Below, piece after piece: positions 34,375-44,477 of a stretch of DNA of 64,000 nt (its first letter is position 1; every line of letters begins with the position of its first letter). The stretch spans positions 6,270,114 to 6,334,113 of the forward strand of contig CM028892.1 in NCBI GenBank assembly GCA_016801885.1. Direction: 5' to 3'. Made by a program: the position numbers and the translations under genes. The notes below the pieces were generated by a model. The model had not been told where the DNA came from and did no database searches. It was given only the letters and a program-made list of their open reading frames with translations. Source of the DNA: Toxotes chatareus. Taxonomy: Eukaryota > Chordata > Actinopteri > Toxotidae.

Positions 34375-34860
34375 CAGTGGTTCTCACGGTGGGTGCTGTG
34401 GAGTCCCATTTTCATTTGTACACTTTCTTCATTTTTAAGTATATCTAAATAGAAGAAATAAACAATAGTATAATAGTAGTTCAGTAAGGCCGATATTCAT
34501 ACTTGACATTTAAAAAATTCCAATTACACTATACAAGCTGAAGAGTTGAAAATTAGATAGCTGAATAACAGAAGATAATTTAGCTTTAGGTAACTTTCTT
34601 GAGTCAAACATTCATTAATTTCAGCTCCTTAATTGTGAGAGTTTTGCTGTTTTCCTTGTGTGACACTAAACAGAATATTTTTGGTTTTCAGGTGATTTAT
34701 TTGATCAAAAATTGCAATCTGAAGACATCACCTTGAACTGTGTAGTTGGACATTTTTAACGATTTTGTGACATTTTATAGATGAAATAATTAACTAAATA
34801 ATCAGTAAATAATTTGGGTGGGTTATTCTACAGTTTAATTGTGGCCCCATTGGACCACTG
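34375..34860. mobile_element. Non-autonomous hAT-type element with intact target duplication
   Basis: The 486-bp element starts cagtggttctcac and ends ttggaccactg, which in reverse reads cagtggtccaa. The outer seven bases match exactly and then diverge, as in old Charlie-like hAT elements. It is flanked by an exact 8-bp duplication (gtttaact on both sides). No transposase frame is present, so it was mobilised in trans. The interior from about 34605 to 34815 resembles a second, separate teleost repeat, suggesting nesting or a chimeric element. Confidence 0.85.
34605..34815 (+). mobile_element. Nested fragment of another teleost repeat (GACATTTTATAGA family)
   Basis: The series cagctccttaattgtgagagtttt, ttttccttgtgtgacactaaac, aatatttttggttt, gaagacatcaccttg, gacatttttaac and ttttgtgacattttatagatg, followed by taatt/taact words, follows a common fish repeat that normally ends in attaatcgataat...gttgcagcccta. 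The characteristic end is missing. It sits wholly inside the hAT-type element. Confidence 0.65.
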
Positions 34861-34868
34861 GTTTAACT
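34861..34868. repeat. Target-site duplication, right copy
   Basis: gtttaact, an exact match to 34367-34374. Confidence 0.85.
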
Positions 34869-36114
34869 GATTAAACTCTTCTGAACCAGTATTCTAGCCT
34901 AATGTCCTTGAAGGACAATTTATTGTTAATATAGGTATAAAACAAATTCCCCATTTGGACATTTTAGTACTCACTGTCTTTAAACTTGAATCATTTTGAC
35001 ACAATGTTAGGATTTAAACGGAGACATCCAGAGGATGCACAGCAGCGGCAGAGTAAAGTTAAGTGAGGCGAGAAGACAAGAGAGCAGGAGGATCTGCTCT
35101 TAATTAGGCTGATTTATTATGTGCATAATTTTAAACCGTATTGAGCTGAAGAGCACACAGTTGTATGGCACTGAATGCATATGTGGAGGGACGTGTGTGG
35201 TCCATAGTCCATTATTTGTCTTGCACCTGTGTGGATATCTACTATAGTCCTGCTCCATCAGTTTAAACAATTATCAGGCCCGTAAATGTATGTTATTTAA
35301 ATTCTATACATTAGTCCTGATCATTTCTATGTTAACAGTGTCACAGTGACACATTGCAACTTAAATACAGCAGCAGATCGTGGCAGCAGGCCTATGTTAA
35401 ACTGATTACCTGGATTTACTGTATGTCAAGGAAATAATCAGGCACATCACCCTGCACTGAGACAGCTGTGGCATATAAAACAACTATGATGGAGCAAATA
35501 TAAATTTCTCCTGACTCTCACACGACCCCAAGGCTTGATTTTCCCACCCCGATCCTGATCCAGATGACACAGTATAATAACGTCCGTCCCTCAAGAATCC
35601 GTGTTCGATGTCAGCCTCCACTTTGAGGTTATTGGAAAGTAATGTGTGCTGAATTTGTCCCAAGATTGATGTCATTCTGAAAATGCTTAAGTAGGGCTCG
35701 GTGAAGTAATGGTGATGAAAATGAAAAAGAACCGTGACACGAGGCCTCAGAGGGATAATTCTGAGGAAATGTTATTTTGAAACTGGCATTTTTTTTTTCC
35801 AACAGTGAACCATTTGGGGAATTCACATCATATCGAAAGACTTACAAGCAGATATGCTATGGGGATATTACGCTGGTGAAGGACAAATTGTGTGTTGTAT
35901 GATCTTTTTTTCATAATGTTGTGGATGTCTTTAGGTTTTTTTGGAGTGAAGATGAAGTCAAACAGAATAGCATTAATCACAGCATGTGTTTGAGGGAAGG
36001 AAAGGCTGTATTGCAGCAGGAAGCAGAAGATGTGAGGCTTTAATTTGTAGCTAGCTTGTTGGACACGCTCCAATGACAGACAGTAATGTAATGTTTGTCT
36101 GAACCGCCTGAACA
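34869..36114. other. Unique non-coding stretch
   Basis: No gene is recognised. A 15-nt palindrome gtgtcacagtgacac lies at 35338-35352. Minus-strand frames (35484-36115) have no domain. Confidence 0.55.
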
Positions 36115-36140
36115 TTCACGTGACACCGGAAAGTGACGCC
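36115..36140 (+). promoter_or_regulatory. E-box, ETS-like and CRE-half motif cluster
   Basis: ttcacgtgac at 36115-36124 is a TCACGTGA-type E-box (MiT/TFE or USF-like). It is followed within a few bases by ccggaa (ETS core) and gtgacgcc (CRE half-site). The three together resemble a compact promoter, but no transcript can be tied to it. Confidence 0.25.
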
Positions 36141-36502
36141 AGATCTTTATGGAATTACCTGTATTACTGTTTGCACCGTTTCCATTCATTGCTGTTTAAG
36201 CAGCATTAATGATGCATATAAAATAATATGCACCAAATACACAGATTATAGTTTTTCCCGACTAATAAGCTTTTGTTATTCTCTTCTTGGCTTCCATGTT
36301 CTCTGCGTGACCAACTTGATCTCTGCGCATCGTCTCATGTGTAACCTGATGGCCAATGGTGATGCTCCATTTCTGCTGACATCATTAGGTAAGATGAACA
36401 AACCTGAGCTTTACTGTGCTGCTTCTGTGGGGGTGTGGCGTATCGCTGCAACTTTGTGATTTTATCTTTGGTTAATTTCCTTAGAAGGCTCTATCTAGGA
36501 TC
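36141..36502. other. Non-coding; conserved-looking block near 36290-36390
   Basis: A plus-strand frame (36133-36459) is open across a cattag|gtaaga junction, but no acceptor lies upstream at the right place, so no exon is called. The block has balanced composition and may be a conserved element. Confidence 0.4.
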
Positions 36503-36535
36503 GATCTATCTATCTGTCTAATTTCTATCTATCTA
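36503..36535. repeat. Imperfect (TCTA)n tetranucleotide repeat
   Basis: TCTA/TCTG units interrupted by AATT. Confidence 0.85.
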
Positions 36536-37720
36536 ATTTCTCAGCAGATGTTGGCTTGGTAATTTTGGGTGTTTGAGTCAAACACTTTGTGTTGTTTCTT
36601 CTTGATATTGTCAGGATCTTGAGAGTTTTATTGACATATAAGAAACAGAGAGGAAGGAAAAAAGAAAATGACAACGATGATGACTCAGTGGGGATTTTAA
36701 AAAAATGACATTTACAAATAAATTAAAAAAAAAAAAAATCTTACATCAAAAGAAATGAAGATGACAGTGACTGCAGTGACCTGAATTCTATTCGATTTCT
36801 CAGTGGAATAACTAGCAAAGCAAAATTAGGGCTACATGCAGGCTAAATAACCTTTTAATTCATTCTGCGTTTACAAGCTGCAGACCCTACAAAGAGGTAT
36901 AACAGGAGCAGGCGTGATCTAAGCATCTTTGCAAAATGGGAAATCTTTGGAACTGCTGAACTAAACTGAATCGAAAATGGCTGGGCATCTGCACTGATGG
37001 GAGCTGTAGTTCAAGAAGGTCTGCCCCCGGCAATGTCACAAATGCCACATAACTCGTCAAAACAACATCGCAGCCTTTCAAAAGGTTCATTTTTTTGTTG
37101 CCTCAGGCATCAGGAGCTCCATTCTGCACTGTTGTTTGCTTCAAGTTTGCTTCATTAGTAAACTCACCACCGGAGAGCAGTGTTAGAACCATGGAATTGA
37201 CCACCTAGTTTTCATTCATATTGTCCTGGACATTGTTACGTCTTTTGGAGAACAAGGACTTGCATTTTGTGGTTGTGCTTTGACAGTAGCTCCGTGTTAT
37301 CTGTTTGCTGATTGCTGTATAATACCTTTCAGTTGATTAAACATCCCTGAGTTCATCCACAAGTAAAGTATGTAGCCTGAGGGCTCAAACCAGGTGTGAA
37401 TCACTGCGTTTGTGCTGTTGTTGTATGTTTTTGTGAGAAAATAAGAGCTTTCTGTAGTTTTATCCCTTTAGATATGAGTCATGTCCAAGATGAGAAAAGC
37501 CCTTCAAAAGAGTGTTTTCTTGGTCGACTCTTTGAAATCAGCTGCTTCGTGCTCAGGTTGAGAATTAAGGTCAATTTGAGGTTACGGGACTTTAGGGTTG
37601 TTTGTGTAATAGTATTAAGCCTAAGTGGAGGGGTTAATGAACAAGGGTAAGTCAGGGGGATGCTCCCAAACAAAATGTGCATGTCTTTTGTGTGTACATG
37701 CGCAAGTGTGTGTGCTCGAG
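36536..37720. other. Non-coding; ZNF143-like motif at 36996-37012
   Basis: The reverse complement of 36996-37012 contains actacagctccca, which is close to the SBS element bound by ZNF143. A poly-A run lies at 36726-36737. From about 37555 to 37640 there are ggttaagg/ttaggg-like words of a decayed low-complexity repeat. No gene is seen. Confidence 0.45.
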
Positions 37721-37843
37721 CCCTTAATCCTTTAACGGGATTACAAGCTGCATTGTCCTTTGTTCACTTGTTCCTTTCCACCCACGTATGCTGGTAGCGG
37801 AGATGTCAGAGCCCATATCCAGGATTACAGTGTAATGGGCTCT
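37721..37843. promoter_or_regulatory. Cluster of OTX/PITX-type TAATCC sites with inverted repeat
   Basis: TAATCC at 37725-37730 and GGATTA at 37738-37743 form an inverted pair 7 bp apart. A third GGATTA lies at 37822-37827 between the arms agagcccat (37808) and atgggctct (37835). Paired-class homeoproteins such as OTX, PITX and CRX bind this hexamer. Function is inferred. Confidence 0.3.
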
Positions 37844-38147
37844 CAATAGGGCGTGTGAGAGCGAAGCCTGCCGGTTAGATTTTCATTTTACCATCTTCCC
37901 TTAAGCCATTATAATTTTGTAATGCAGCCTGAGATGCAGATACATATTGTTTTTGCTTGTTTGACATGGAGGAAATTAGTCTTACAGCAGTTGCGGGACT
38001 GTCATTGTTTTGTAAATGTAATTTCTGAGTTGACGTCTGAAGCAAGCTAAAGAGACAAAAGTGCACATTCTCCAGTGTTAACATTAATTTAGTCTTGAAG
38101 GGGCCATAATCCAGTTCCAAGGGGTGAAGGGCCTGATCCCCTGAGAT
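37844..38147. other. Non-coding; left flank of tandem repeat
   Basis: Unique sequence, then ggggccataatccag and gggcctgatcccc just before the tandem repeat. I associate these words with the same fish repeat family. Confidence 0.5.
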
Positions 38148-38352
38148 GACCATAAAGTGAGATAAAAGACCACAAAGTGACACAAATGGGCCACAAAAAG
38201 ACCACAAAACAGCAGCAAAGAAATGTAAAGCAGCCTCAGAGACACAAAACTACGGCAAGAGATGTAAAATGGCCACAGAGAGAAGCCAGACAAACCCAGA
38301 ACGACCACAGATTGGCAAAGGGACTAAAAGCAACAGCAAGGAGACATGAAAC
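38148..38352 (+). repeat. Decayed 20-bp tandem repeat, about ten copies
   Basis: Aligning by eye, the unit is close to gaccacaaagagacacaaaa. Successive copies begin at gaccataaag, gaccacaaag, ggccacaaaa, cagcagcaaa, cagcctcaga, tacggcaaga and so on, each about 20 bp long. The right flank (cccaggggcccattgtttcataat) recurs with this repeat in other teleost genomes as I remember them, so it may be the core of a dispersed element. Frames on both strands here are translations of the repeat. Confidence 0.75.
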
Positions 38353-38840
38353 AGCCCTTTTGCTTGTTTGTGCCCAGGGGCCCATTGTTTCATAATCTGT
38401 CCATGGTTGAGAGTCAAGGGTGTGAGCTTTACCCACGTGTTGTTAGCAGCTTTGTAGCTTTAAGCATCAGTGAGCTCCTGTATGTCTTTATTCTACAGAG
38501 GAGAAAACACAGCTGTTTCCCAGTTGGGAGGGGCTGACAGATGCACGGGAGCCATTAAAGTATTCTCACCTTTCTTCGTTGGCCTTCACCAGCACACTCA
38601 TGCCGCTCCAGTGGCCTTGTTGCTGTTATTTGAAACAGGATTGCAGTGTGTGGTGCTTTTGCTTCACCAAGCCACTGATAATACAACGAGTTATATTACG
38701 AGTTAAGTTACAGTGAAGGACAGTGTGAGAGCACGCATGTCTGTGTTTATCCTTGCTGGGCGGTGATTGTAGCTGTGCTGAGGCTTTTTCTTACGGTGAA
38801 ATGATCCAGAATTGCGTTCAGCGTACACAAATAAACGCAG
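38353..38840. other. Non-coding, right flank of tandem repeat
   Basis: Contains gggcccattgtttcataat and a cccacgtgtt E-box near 38433. No gene is seen. Confidence 0.5.
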
Positions 38841-38869
38841 GCCCGCACACAGATAGTCTGTGTGCGGGC
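38841..38869. repeat. Perfect 13-bp inverted repeat with 3-nt loop
   Basis: gcccgcacacaga, tag, tctgtgtgcgggc: the arms are exact reverse complements. A 13-bp GC-rich stem with a 3-nt loop is far from chance and would form a very stable hairpin or cruciform. A second, weaker inverted repeat (catgtt...aacatg) follows at 38871-38891. Confidence 0.95.
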
Positions 38870-40767
38870 TCATGTTATTTAAAAGAACATGCCAGCATGT
38901 CTTAGACCATTAACTACAAATTGCATATAGCGCGCTTTACAGTCACCCATTTCCCAAAGCATAGAATAAGCATTTCTATCTTTCCAGCCATTTTTACTAC
39001 TTTCATTTCAGATCTTCATGAAAACCCACTTGCAGTGATTGTCGGCGCATTGAAAGATGTTTTGATATTTCACTTGAATGCTAAACATTCCTAAATGCAT
39101 CAAACAAACGCAGTTCCATAATCGGTACAAGGCTTGATTTAAAAACAGGTCAGTATTTGTGTAATGAGTGCAAATTGGGTTTGTAATAGACAAAAGCGTG
39201 CAAACCTCCATCATGCGTGGGGGTGACAGGTATTTATATATCTATTTTCTTGCATGCAAGTTGAAGTCATTTGGGTATAGTGCCAGTCATGCTTCTCTTG
39301 GCCCACAGAGAGGATAGCTGTGTTTCATCAGCACAGAGAATAATGGATGTGCCCATAAACACAACATTGTCAGAGGAATGAGTGTCAAGTGGCCACTTAG
39401 CTGGGCTCTGGATGCAGCTAGATGGAGGGAAAGAGGCAGGTAAGAGCTGCACTGGTGAGGTAATGACAACCTGGTGTTGCATCCAAAGTCAACAACTGGA
39501 ATAGTGATGGAAGAGCTCAAATTATCCCCAGGAGAACGGCTTTGTGTGGCTCCAGCAGTATGTTTGCGCACATGTGATTGACACCTAAACGCAAGGGTTG
39601 TGTTTTTGTTAGCATATTGACTGAGGAGCTGAAAGTGGATGAAGGCAGGCTGAGCTCATCCAATAATGCGCAGTGGCTTATGGAGGCATAGATTTTTCAC
39701 TAGATCGAAAAACATAAAAGGAAAGGACAGTACATTAAAGACACAATCTGTGATCCGTGTCTCAAAATTTGACAACATCTAAATCTACTTAACATTTTCT
39801 GATGCTGTAAGTTTGTTTGTATCAGAGATGTTTTAAAAACTGCCCTTGTTTAACATTTAACACCCGATTGAACCAAATTGCATTATTTAAATGAAATTAA
39901 ATCTGCTTGAAAGATAAAAAGATTTGTTTTTACTCCAGAACTTTCCTGACGATCATCACTTGTAAAAGTTTTCTTCATTGTCAGAGTAATCCAGCGATAT
40001 TTGTTTGTACATCCAGGGGTACAGTTAAAACAGGAAATGCTAATAGAACATTTGGCATATATTTTAGATGTGTAATGATCTAAAATTACTGATTGGACCA
40101 TTAACTTTGAATTAAACAGAAGTGCCATCATCCTGTTTTCTATCAAATGCACCGCAAAAATAAAAACGAGGACACACAACAGAGTGATAATGGGTCGTAG
40201 ATGGTGCTTATTCTTACCTCTCTGTACAAGTGAATCATGTAATTGGTTTGTTTGTCTATTTCTCCCTCCTCTGCTCATCATGCCTGCTGCGTCCTACTTT
40301 TAGCCTACTTCATACCGCAGTGAAAACCGTCTCCTTGAAAATCTCTACAGCGTCAGGGAGAAAAAAAAAAAAAAGGTAGACTGCATCTTCTGTCAATTAG
40401 TGTGTTTCCACCATATGTGATGCTCAGTTATTCTGTTTGTGAGTTGCAGCATGGAAATGTCATATCCTGTCTGCAGTAATCCAGTTAGGCACCGCGGTGG
40501 CCCTGTGGTGGAGGCTTAGGCCTTTGTGAACACTAATCAATAATGTATTACATTACAAGAAGCCCACATGCCCATTGTAAACACAACTTGAATATGTTAA
40601 CATATATACAGGGGCACATATGCACTTAATCATAATTACTGCAGGGTTTTGTGGCCTTTGCAGTGTCTCGTCAACTGCAACATCAATTCATTGTCACTTC
40701 ATTCATTCGTAGATGGATATTTATTTAAGATGCTGATAGGCTCAGTAGAGCTGAGGGGAAGTTTGTA
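38870..40767. other. Unique non-coding stretch; poly-A 40361-40374
   Basis: No gene is recognised. A minus-strand frame at 39267-39482 contains an ADETQL string that recalls the LINE motif ADDTQL, but the neighbouring motifs are absent, so it is not called. Confidence 0.5.
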
Positions 40768-40985
40768 TGCCGAAGTGTCCTTGTGCAAGATGCTGGACCC
40801 CAAGTTGCCCCCAATGTATCATCAGTGTGTGAGTGGGTGTGTTAGTTAAAAAAAAAAAAAGAAAAAAAAGTGCTGTATGATGTGTGCGTTAATGGGTGAA
40901 TGTGACTTGTAGTGTAAAGCGCCTTAGGTGGTCGATAAGACTAGAAAAGTGCCATATAAATACAGTACATTTACCATTTACCATT
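40768..40985 (+). mobile_element. SINE-like teleost repeat with CATTTACC tail
   Basis: Blocks in order: gccgaagtgtccttgtgcaaga, tgctggaccccaagttgccccc, gtgtgtgagtgggtgtgtta, an A-rich expansion at 40847-40868, gttaatgggtgaatgtgac, gtagtgtaaagcgcctta, ggtcgataagactagaaaag, and a tail of tttaccatttaccatt. The order and tail match a very common fish retroposon mobilised by a LINE partner. The tRNA-like head is not evident, so the copy is 5' truncated. The A-rich insertion is unusual for the family. Confidence 0.75.
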
Positions 40986-42636
40986 CCTTTTTCATGTTAC
41001 TTCTATTGTAAGAGCTAGACAGACGTGTGTGGGATTGTTTACCCTTGGTGAAGGTTCTAATTTCTCATTCTACTTTAGGTATTGTTAGTTTTGTAGTCTG
41101 TAGTTTTGGTCTAGACAAAGTGCCAGGCACAGAAGCCAGTTCTTTTAAATTGTGTCTTTTACTGGTATTTTCATGTTTAGTCATCAGCCATTATGCATCG
41201 TGCTTTTCAGAGAAACGCAAATAATCTTTTGCCACCACTCACTTGCCCACTTGCACAGGGGAGGTCAGAGGTCAGGGTCATTCAGAGAAAAGAGCAGTTT
41301 GGCCCTTGATTCTCTCGCTGATGAAATGAAGGAAGAAGAAAAATGACACCAAAATCAGCCACCGAGAGAGAAACCAAACACAGAGATTGAGGAGTAATTT
41401 GGTCAATACAGCAATGGGCAGAGGTGCAAAGTAAGAGGTGTGGATATGTGTGCACGCAGTGGAAAAAGACGGGGGAGGCTGTTGTTCTTAACTGTGACAA
41501 ACCGGAGCTATTAGAGGGCCTATTGTTGCCCGGCTGGCCCCTGAAAGAACAGCTTGTCCTAGCACTTATTCAGTGAATAGATGTGGCCGGCACTCCCGGC
41601 TATCTTGGCTGATCGCACAGATCAATCTGGCGAGGCAACCTGCTGCAGCTCTATAGGAAGGTGTGTGTGCTCTTTGTGTGGATGTGAGCATGTGCACATG
41701 TTCACTGATCGCTTGTGTCTTTACCTATATATATAGATAGCTTTATAATTAAACCTGTTGTAACTAAAATGAAGTATGTTAGGTGGATTTTTCTCACACA
41801 GAGAGGGCTGGTAAAAACCTCATGGATCTTTAATCCATGGTACAGCGGCCCACATTATTATGTATGAAACTGCCAATCGCATTTACTTACTTATGAACCG
41901 TAGGTGTAAACTGCATCGACCCTCTTTAACCCCTGAGTAGATCTACTTCACTGGTCAGGAAGTGGCAATATTTGAATCAGAATGCATTGAATGCATCAAT
42001 CAAATCAGATCAAACAACACTCACACAATGTAATGTTACATAATAAGACCCAATTATCATTTAAACAATTGTTAATTTTATTCTTCCTCACCTATAACAG
42101 TGCGATATCGCTCTCCTTCCTCTCTCTATCACACACAGAGGGACACACACACAAACACTTTTGCCCATCCACCTACACTCACTGCACAACTTCAAAGATG
42201 GCTGATTTGACTAGTGCTATCTCCCAGTCCAATAAACAGCTTCCAACGCGACTTTGAAGTAGCATCAATCTTCCTTTTGCATCTGTCAAACTTCTCTAAC
42301 ATCCACTTTCCAACCAACCAGCCCATCAAGGCGAAATCAAAGTGCCTTCAGGCGTTTGACACGCTGTAAATAGACTGGTGTGGATAAGACGTGGCTTGAA
42401 TGAGCTCTGAATGGGATGAGTCTATTTGCTGGCTCATAACCGTGCGGTTTCATATCCCCCACAGGCCATATAACACGGACTTCCTAATGGTCCTCTCATC
42501 ATTTCAAATTCAACTCACAGGGTTTTTATCACCTCTGCCTTAATTTGTGTGTGCATAATTGAATGAAAATTAGATTTATGGGAACCCCCACGTACAGTAG
42601 AGAAAGCCTGCAGTCCCTCTCTATCTCTGTCTCCTC
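40986..42636. other. Non-coding with two candidate conserved patches
   Basis: The patches 41500-41650 (ggagctattagagggcc, cccggctatcttgg, agatcaatctggcg) and 42300-42480 (ctgtaaatagactgg, tcataaccgtgcgg) are repeat-free with several CpGs. The rest is AT-rich unique sequence. No gene is seen. Confidence 0.45.
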
Positions 42637-42682
42637 CACACACACACACACACACACATGCACACACACATGCACACACATA
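42637..42682. repeat. Interrupted CA microsatellite
   Basis: CA runs broken by two ATG words. Confidence 0.95.
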
Positions 42683-43875
42683 TACACTGACCTTGTTGCC
42701 TCTTTTATTTACTGCACAATGACTGCAATTTCCAGAGTGTAATTAGAGCTGTTATAGCCTGGCCTTTGCTCTCAGTCATTTGGAGGTGAGTACACTATCA
42801 GTCCTTTCCCCCTTCACTCCAGGAGTAAGAGAGTTTTTCCTCCCCATTTCTCCTCTTTCCTCGAGTGAGGCCTAGAAGTTCACACTTCCCCTTTTTAATG
42901 TCAAAAAAAGAACCATTTTCTCTTCTCATTTTCATTTGGGCTACTTAATTAATCATTTCCCCACATTTTCAGCTTAAAACCCACAAATTGCCCTGGTCAG
43001 AGCCTGAAGACAAAGGGATTTTGTGTTAATTAAGCATACAACAATTCATTTACACACCATTCCCTTCCTCCCACATGCACACATCCACTAACAGCAACTC
43101 TGCAGCTGTCACCACTTTAATTTGTGTGTTCATTTTTCTTTCTTTGTCTTTGTGCTGCCTCTGCCTCGTGCTCGAAGAAGCACTGTTCCTTGGCTGAGAT
43201 CACGTTCCAGCGAACAGAGGCGGGATTTAGTTTCAGTTCGGACCAGGCATCTGCTTGATGAAAAGGTTTCTGTACAAAGAAGTCTGAACTTCAACAGCAG
43301 TGGTGCCTTCTGCCGTTTTTCTCCAGCAGTGAAAACAGTTTTTGGATTGTATTAGGCCCAGAGTGATGCTTTATTTTCAGGCTTGACCAAAGAAAAAAAC
43401 ATAACAAAAGTGCAACAGCAATAATGTAAAACTTGCACTTACTGTACTTGTTCCTTCATTAATTATAGATATACTTTAGTGCACTATATGAAAAATTTGA
43501 GTCCAAGAATGAGTTAAAAACATCTTAAAAATTCATTGAGGAAGTGCCCCTGGCTCTGTTTGCTTTCAACATAATATATTGAAACCTATGGGCCTTTGAT
43601 ACAGGCCCATATTGATTTTTTTCTCTTCCCACTCTGATACCATAAAGCCCGTACATAACCCCTGAAACCAGCGCGTCAACCAATTCAGGTCAATAGATCT
43701 TCTCTTTCTCACTCTCGGCAGGGCGATGTGGCCGAGCCATGTTTTTTAATGCACTGATGTATCAGCCAGGTGTCTCAGACTGTAGCTGATGGACGACAGT
43801 GACCTTTCTCTTCTGATAGCCAGCGATGACCACTGTATATCAGCTGGCCGCAATCAATCCATCCACAAACAGGCT

Positions 43876-43876
<1 letters not shown>
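42683..43876. other. Non-coding, nothing recognised
   Basis: A 9-bp inverted repeat (tatgggcct/aggcccata) at 43587-43611 is noted but within chance. The frame 43122-43355 has arginine/serine-rich content but no domain. Confidence 0.55.

Positions 43877-43960
<84 letters not shown>
43877..43960. repeat. Long compound (TA)12(CA)30 microsatellite
   Basis: Twelve TA units change directly into thirty uninterrupted CA units, the longest perfect CA run in the window. Perfect length suggests it is polymorphic. Purine-pyrimidine alternation favours Z-DNA. Confidence 0.98.
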
Positions 43961-43962
<2 letters not shown>

Positions 43963-44291
43963 CAGGTAAACAACATTCCCAGTGAAAACTTTTAAATAGC
44001 ACATGCAGTGCACATTTTCAGTGCCATTACCAGTCACGCATTGTCACCTTAATAACTGCACACATACTGCACTGTTCACATAACAGTTCTTTTGCACAGT
44101 CTTCATTGAATTGAATTAACTACAGCAGTGATAAGCATCAGTTTAGCCAGTAAAAGGTCGTTTTCATGATCGTATGTTGTGTAAGAAGAGCAAAATGTAC
44201 ACATCAGCCAGCCATAGAGAAGCACTTTCATAATTCACTTCTAATCAATTGTCTTGTGTGTCATTATAATAAGTGAAGGCTGTCATCTAAT
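43961..44291. other. Non-coding, nothing recognised
   Basis: Unique AT-rich sequence. Confidence 0.6.
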
Positions 44292-44304
44292 GTTGCCTGG
44301 CAAC
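44292..44304. promoter_or_regulatory. Perfect palindromic RFX X-box-like site
   Basis: gttgcctggcaac satisfies GTNRCC N1 RGYAAC and is fully palindromic around the central base. It sits about 160 bp from a second X-box-like site. RFX proteins bind as dimers to such sites. Confidence 0.5.
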
Positions 44305-44463
44305 AATACATTTTTATTAAACAGATATATTAGTTCCTCAGTGTCACAGCCTGTTACATGGTATGACACTGAGAGAAACAAGCTGTTTTTCCAGGCCTAA
44401 GGAGGCAACCACAGACTCAGTTAGGCTTTGAAACAAAAGCAGATCTTTTGTGGTGGTCTCGCC

Positions 44464-44477
44464 ATCGCCATGGCAAC
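44464..44477. promoter_or_regulatory. RFX X-box-like site
   Basis: atcgccatggcaac has a perfect right half (ggcaac) and a near-complete left half. A weaker gttacatggtatgac lies between this and the preceding site, near 44353. Confidence 0.4.

Noticed and set aside
35338..35352. Palindrome gtgtcacagtgacac
   Set aside because: Seven-bp arms are common by chance; no known factor site matched closely.
36133..36459. Open frame spanning a cattag|gtaaga junction
   Set aside because: The donor-like word has no suitable acceptor upstream. The AG of the same word makes it ambiguous.
38084..38436. Several overlapping frames on both strands
   Set aside because: They translate the 20-bp tandem repeat, giving periodic low-complexity peptides.
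39267..39571. Minus-strand frame with an ADETQL string like the LINE ADDTQL motif
   Set aside because: Flanking reverse-transcriptase motifs are missing or out of order. Six residues alone are weak evidence.
43587..43611. Inverted repeat tatgggcct / aggcccata
   Set aside because: Several 9-bp arms at short spacing are expected by chance in 64 kb by rough calculation.
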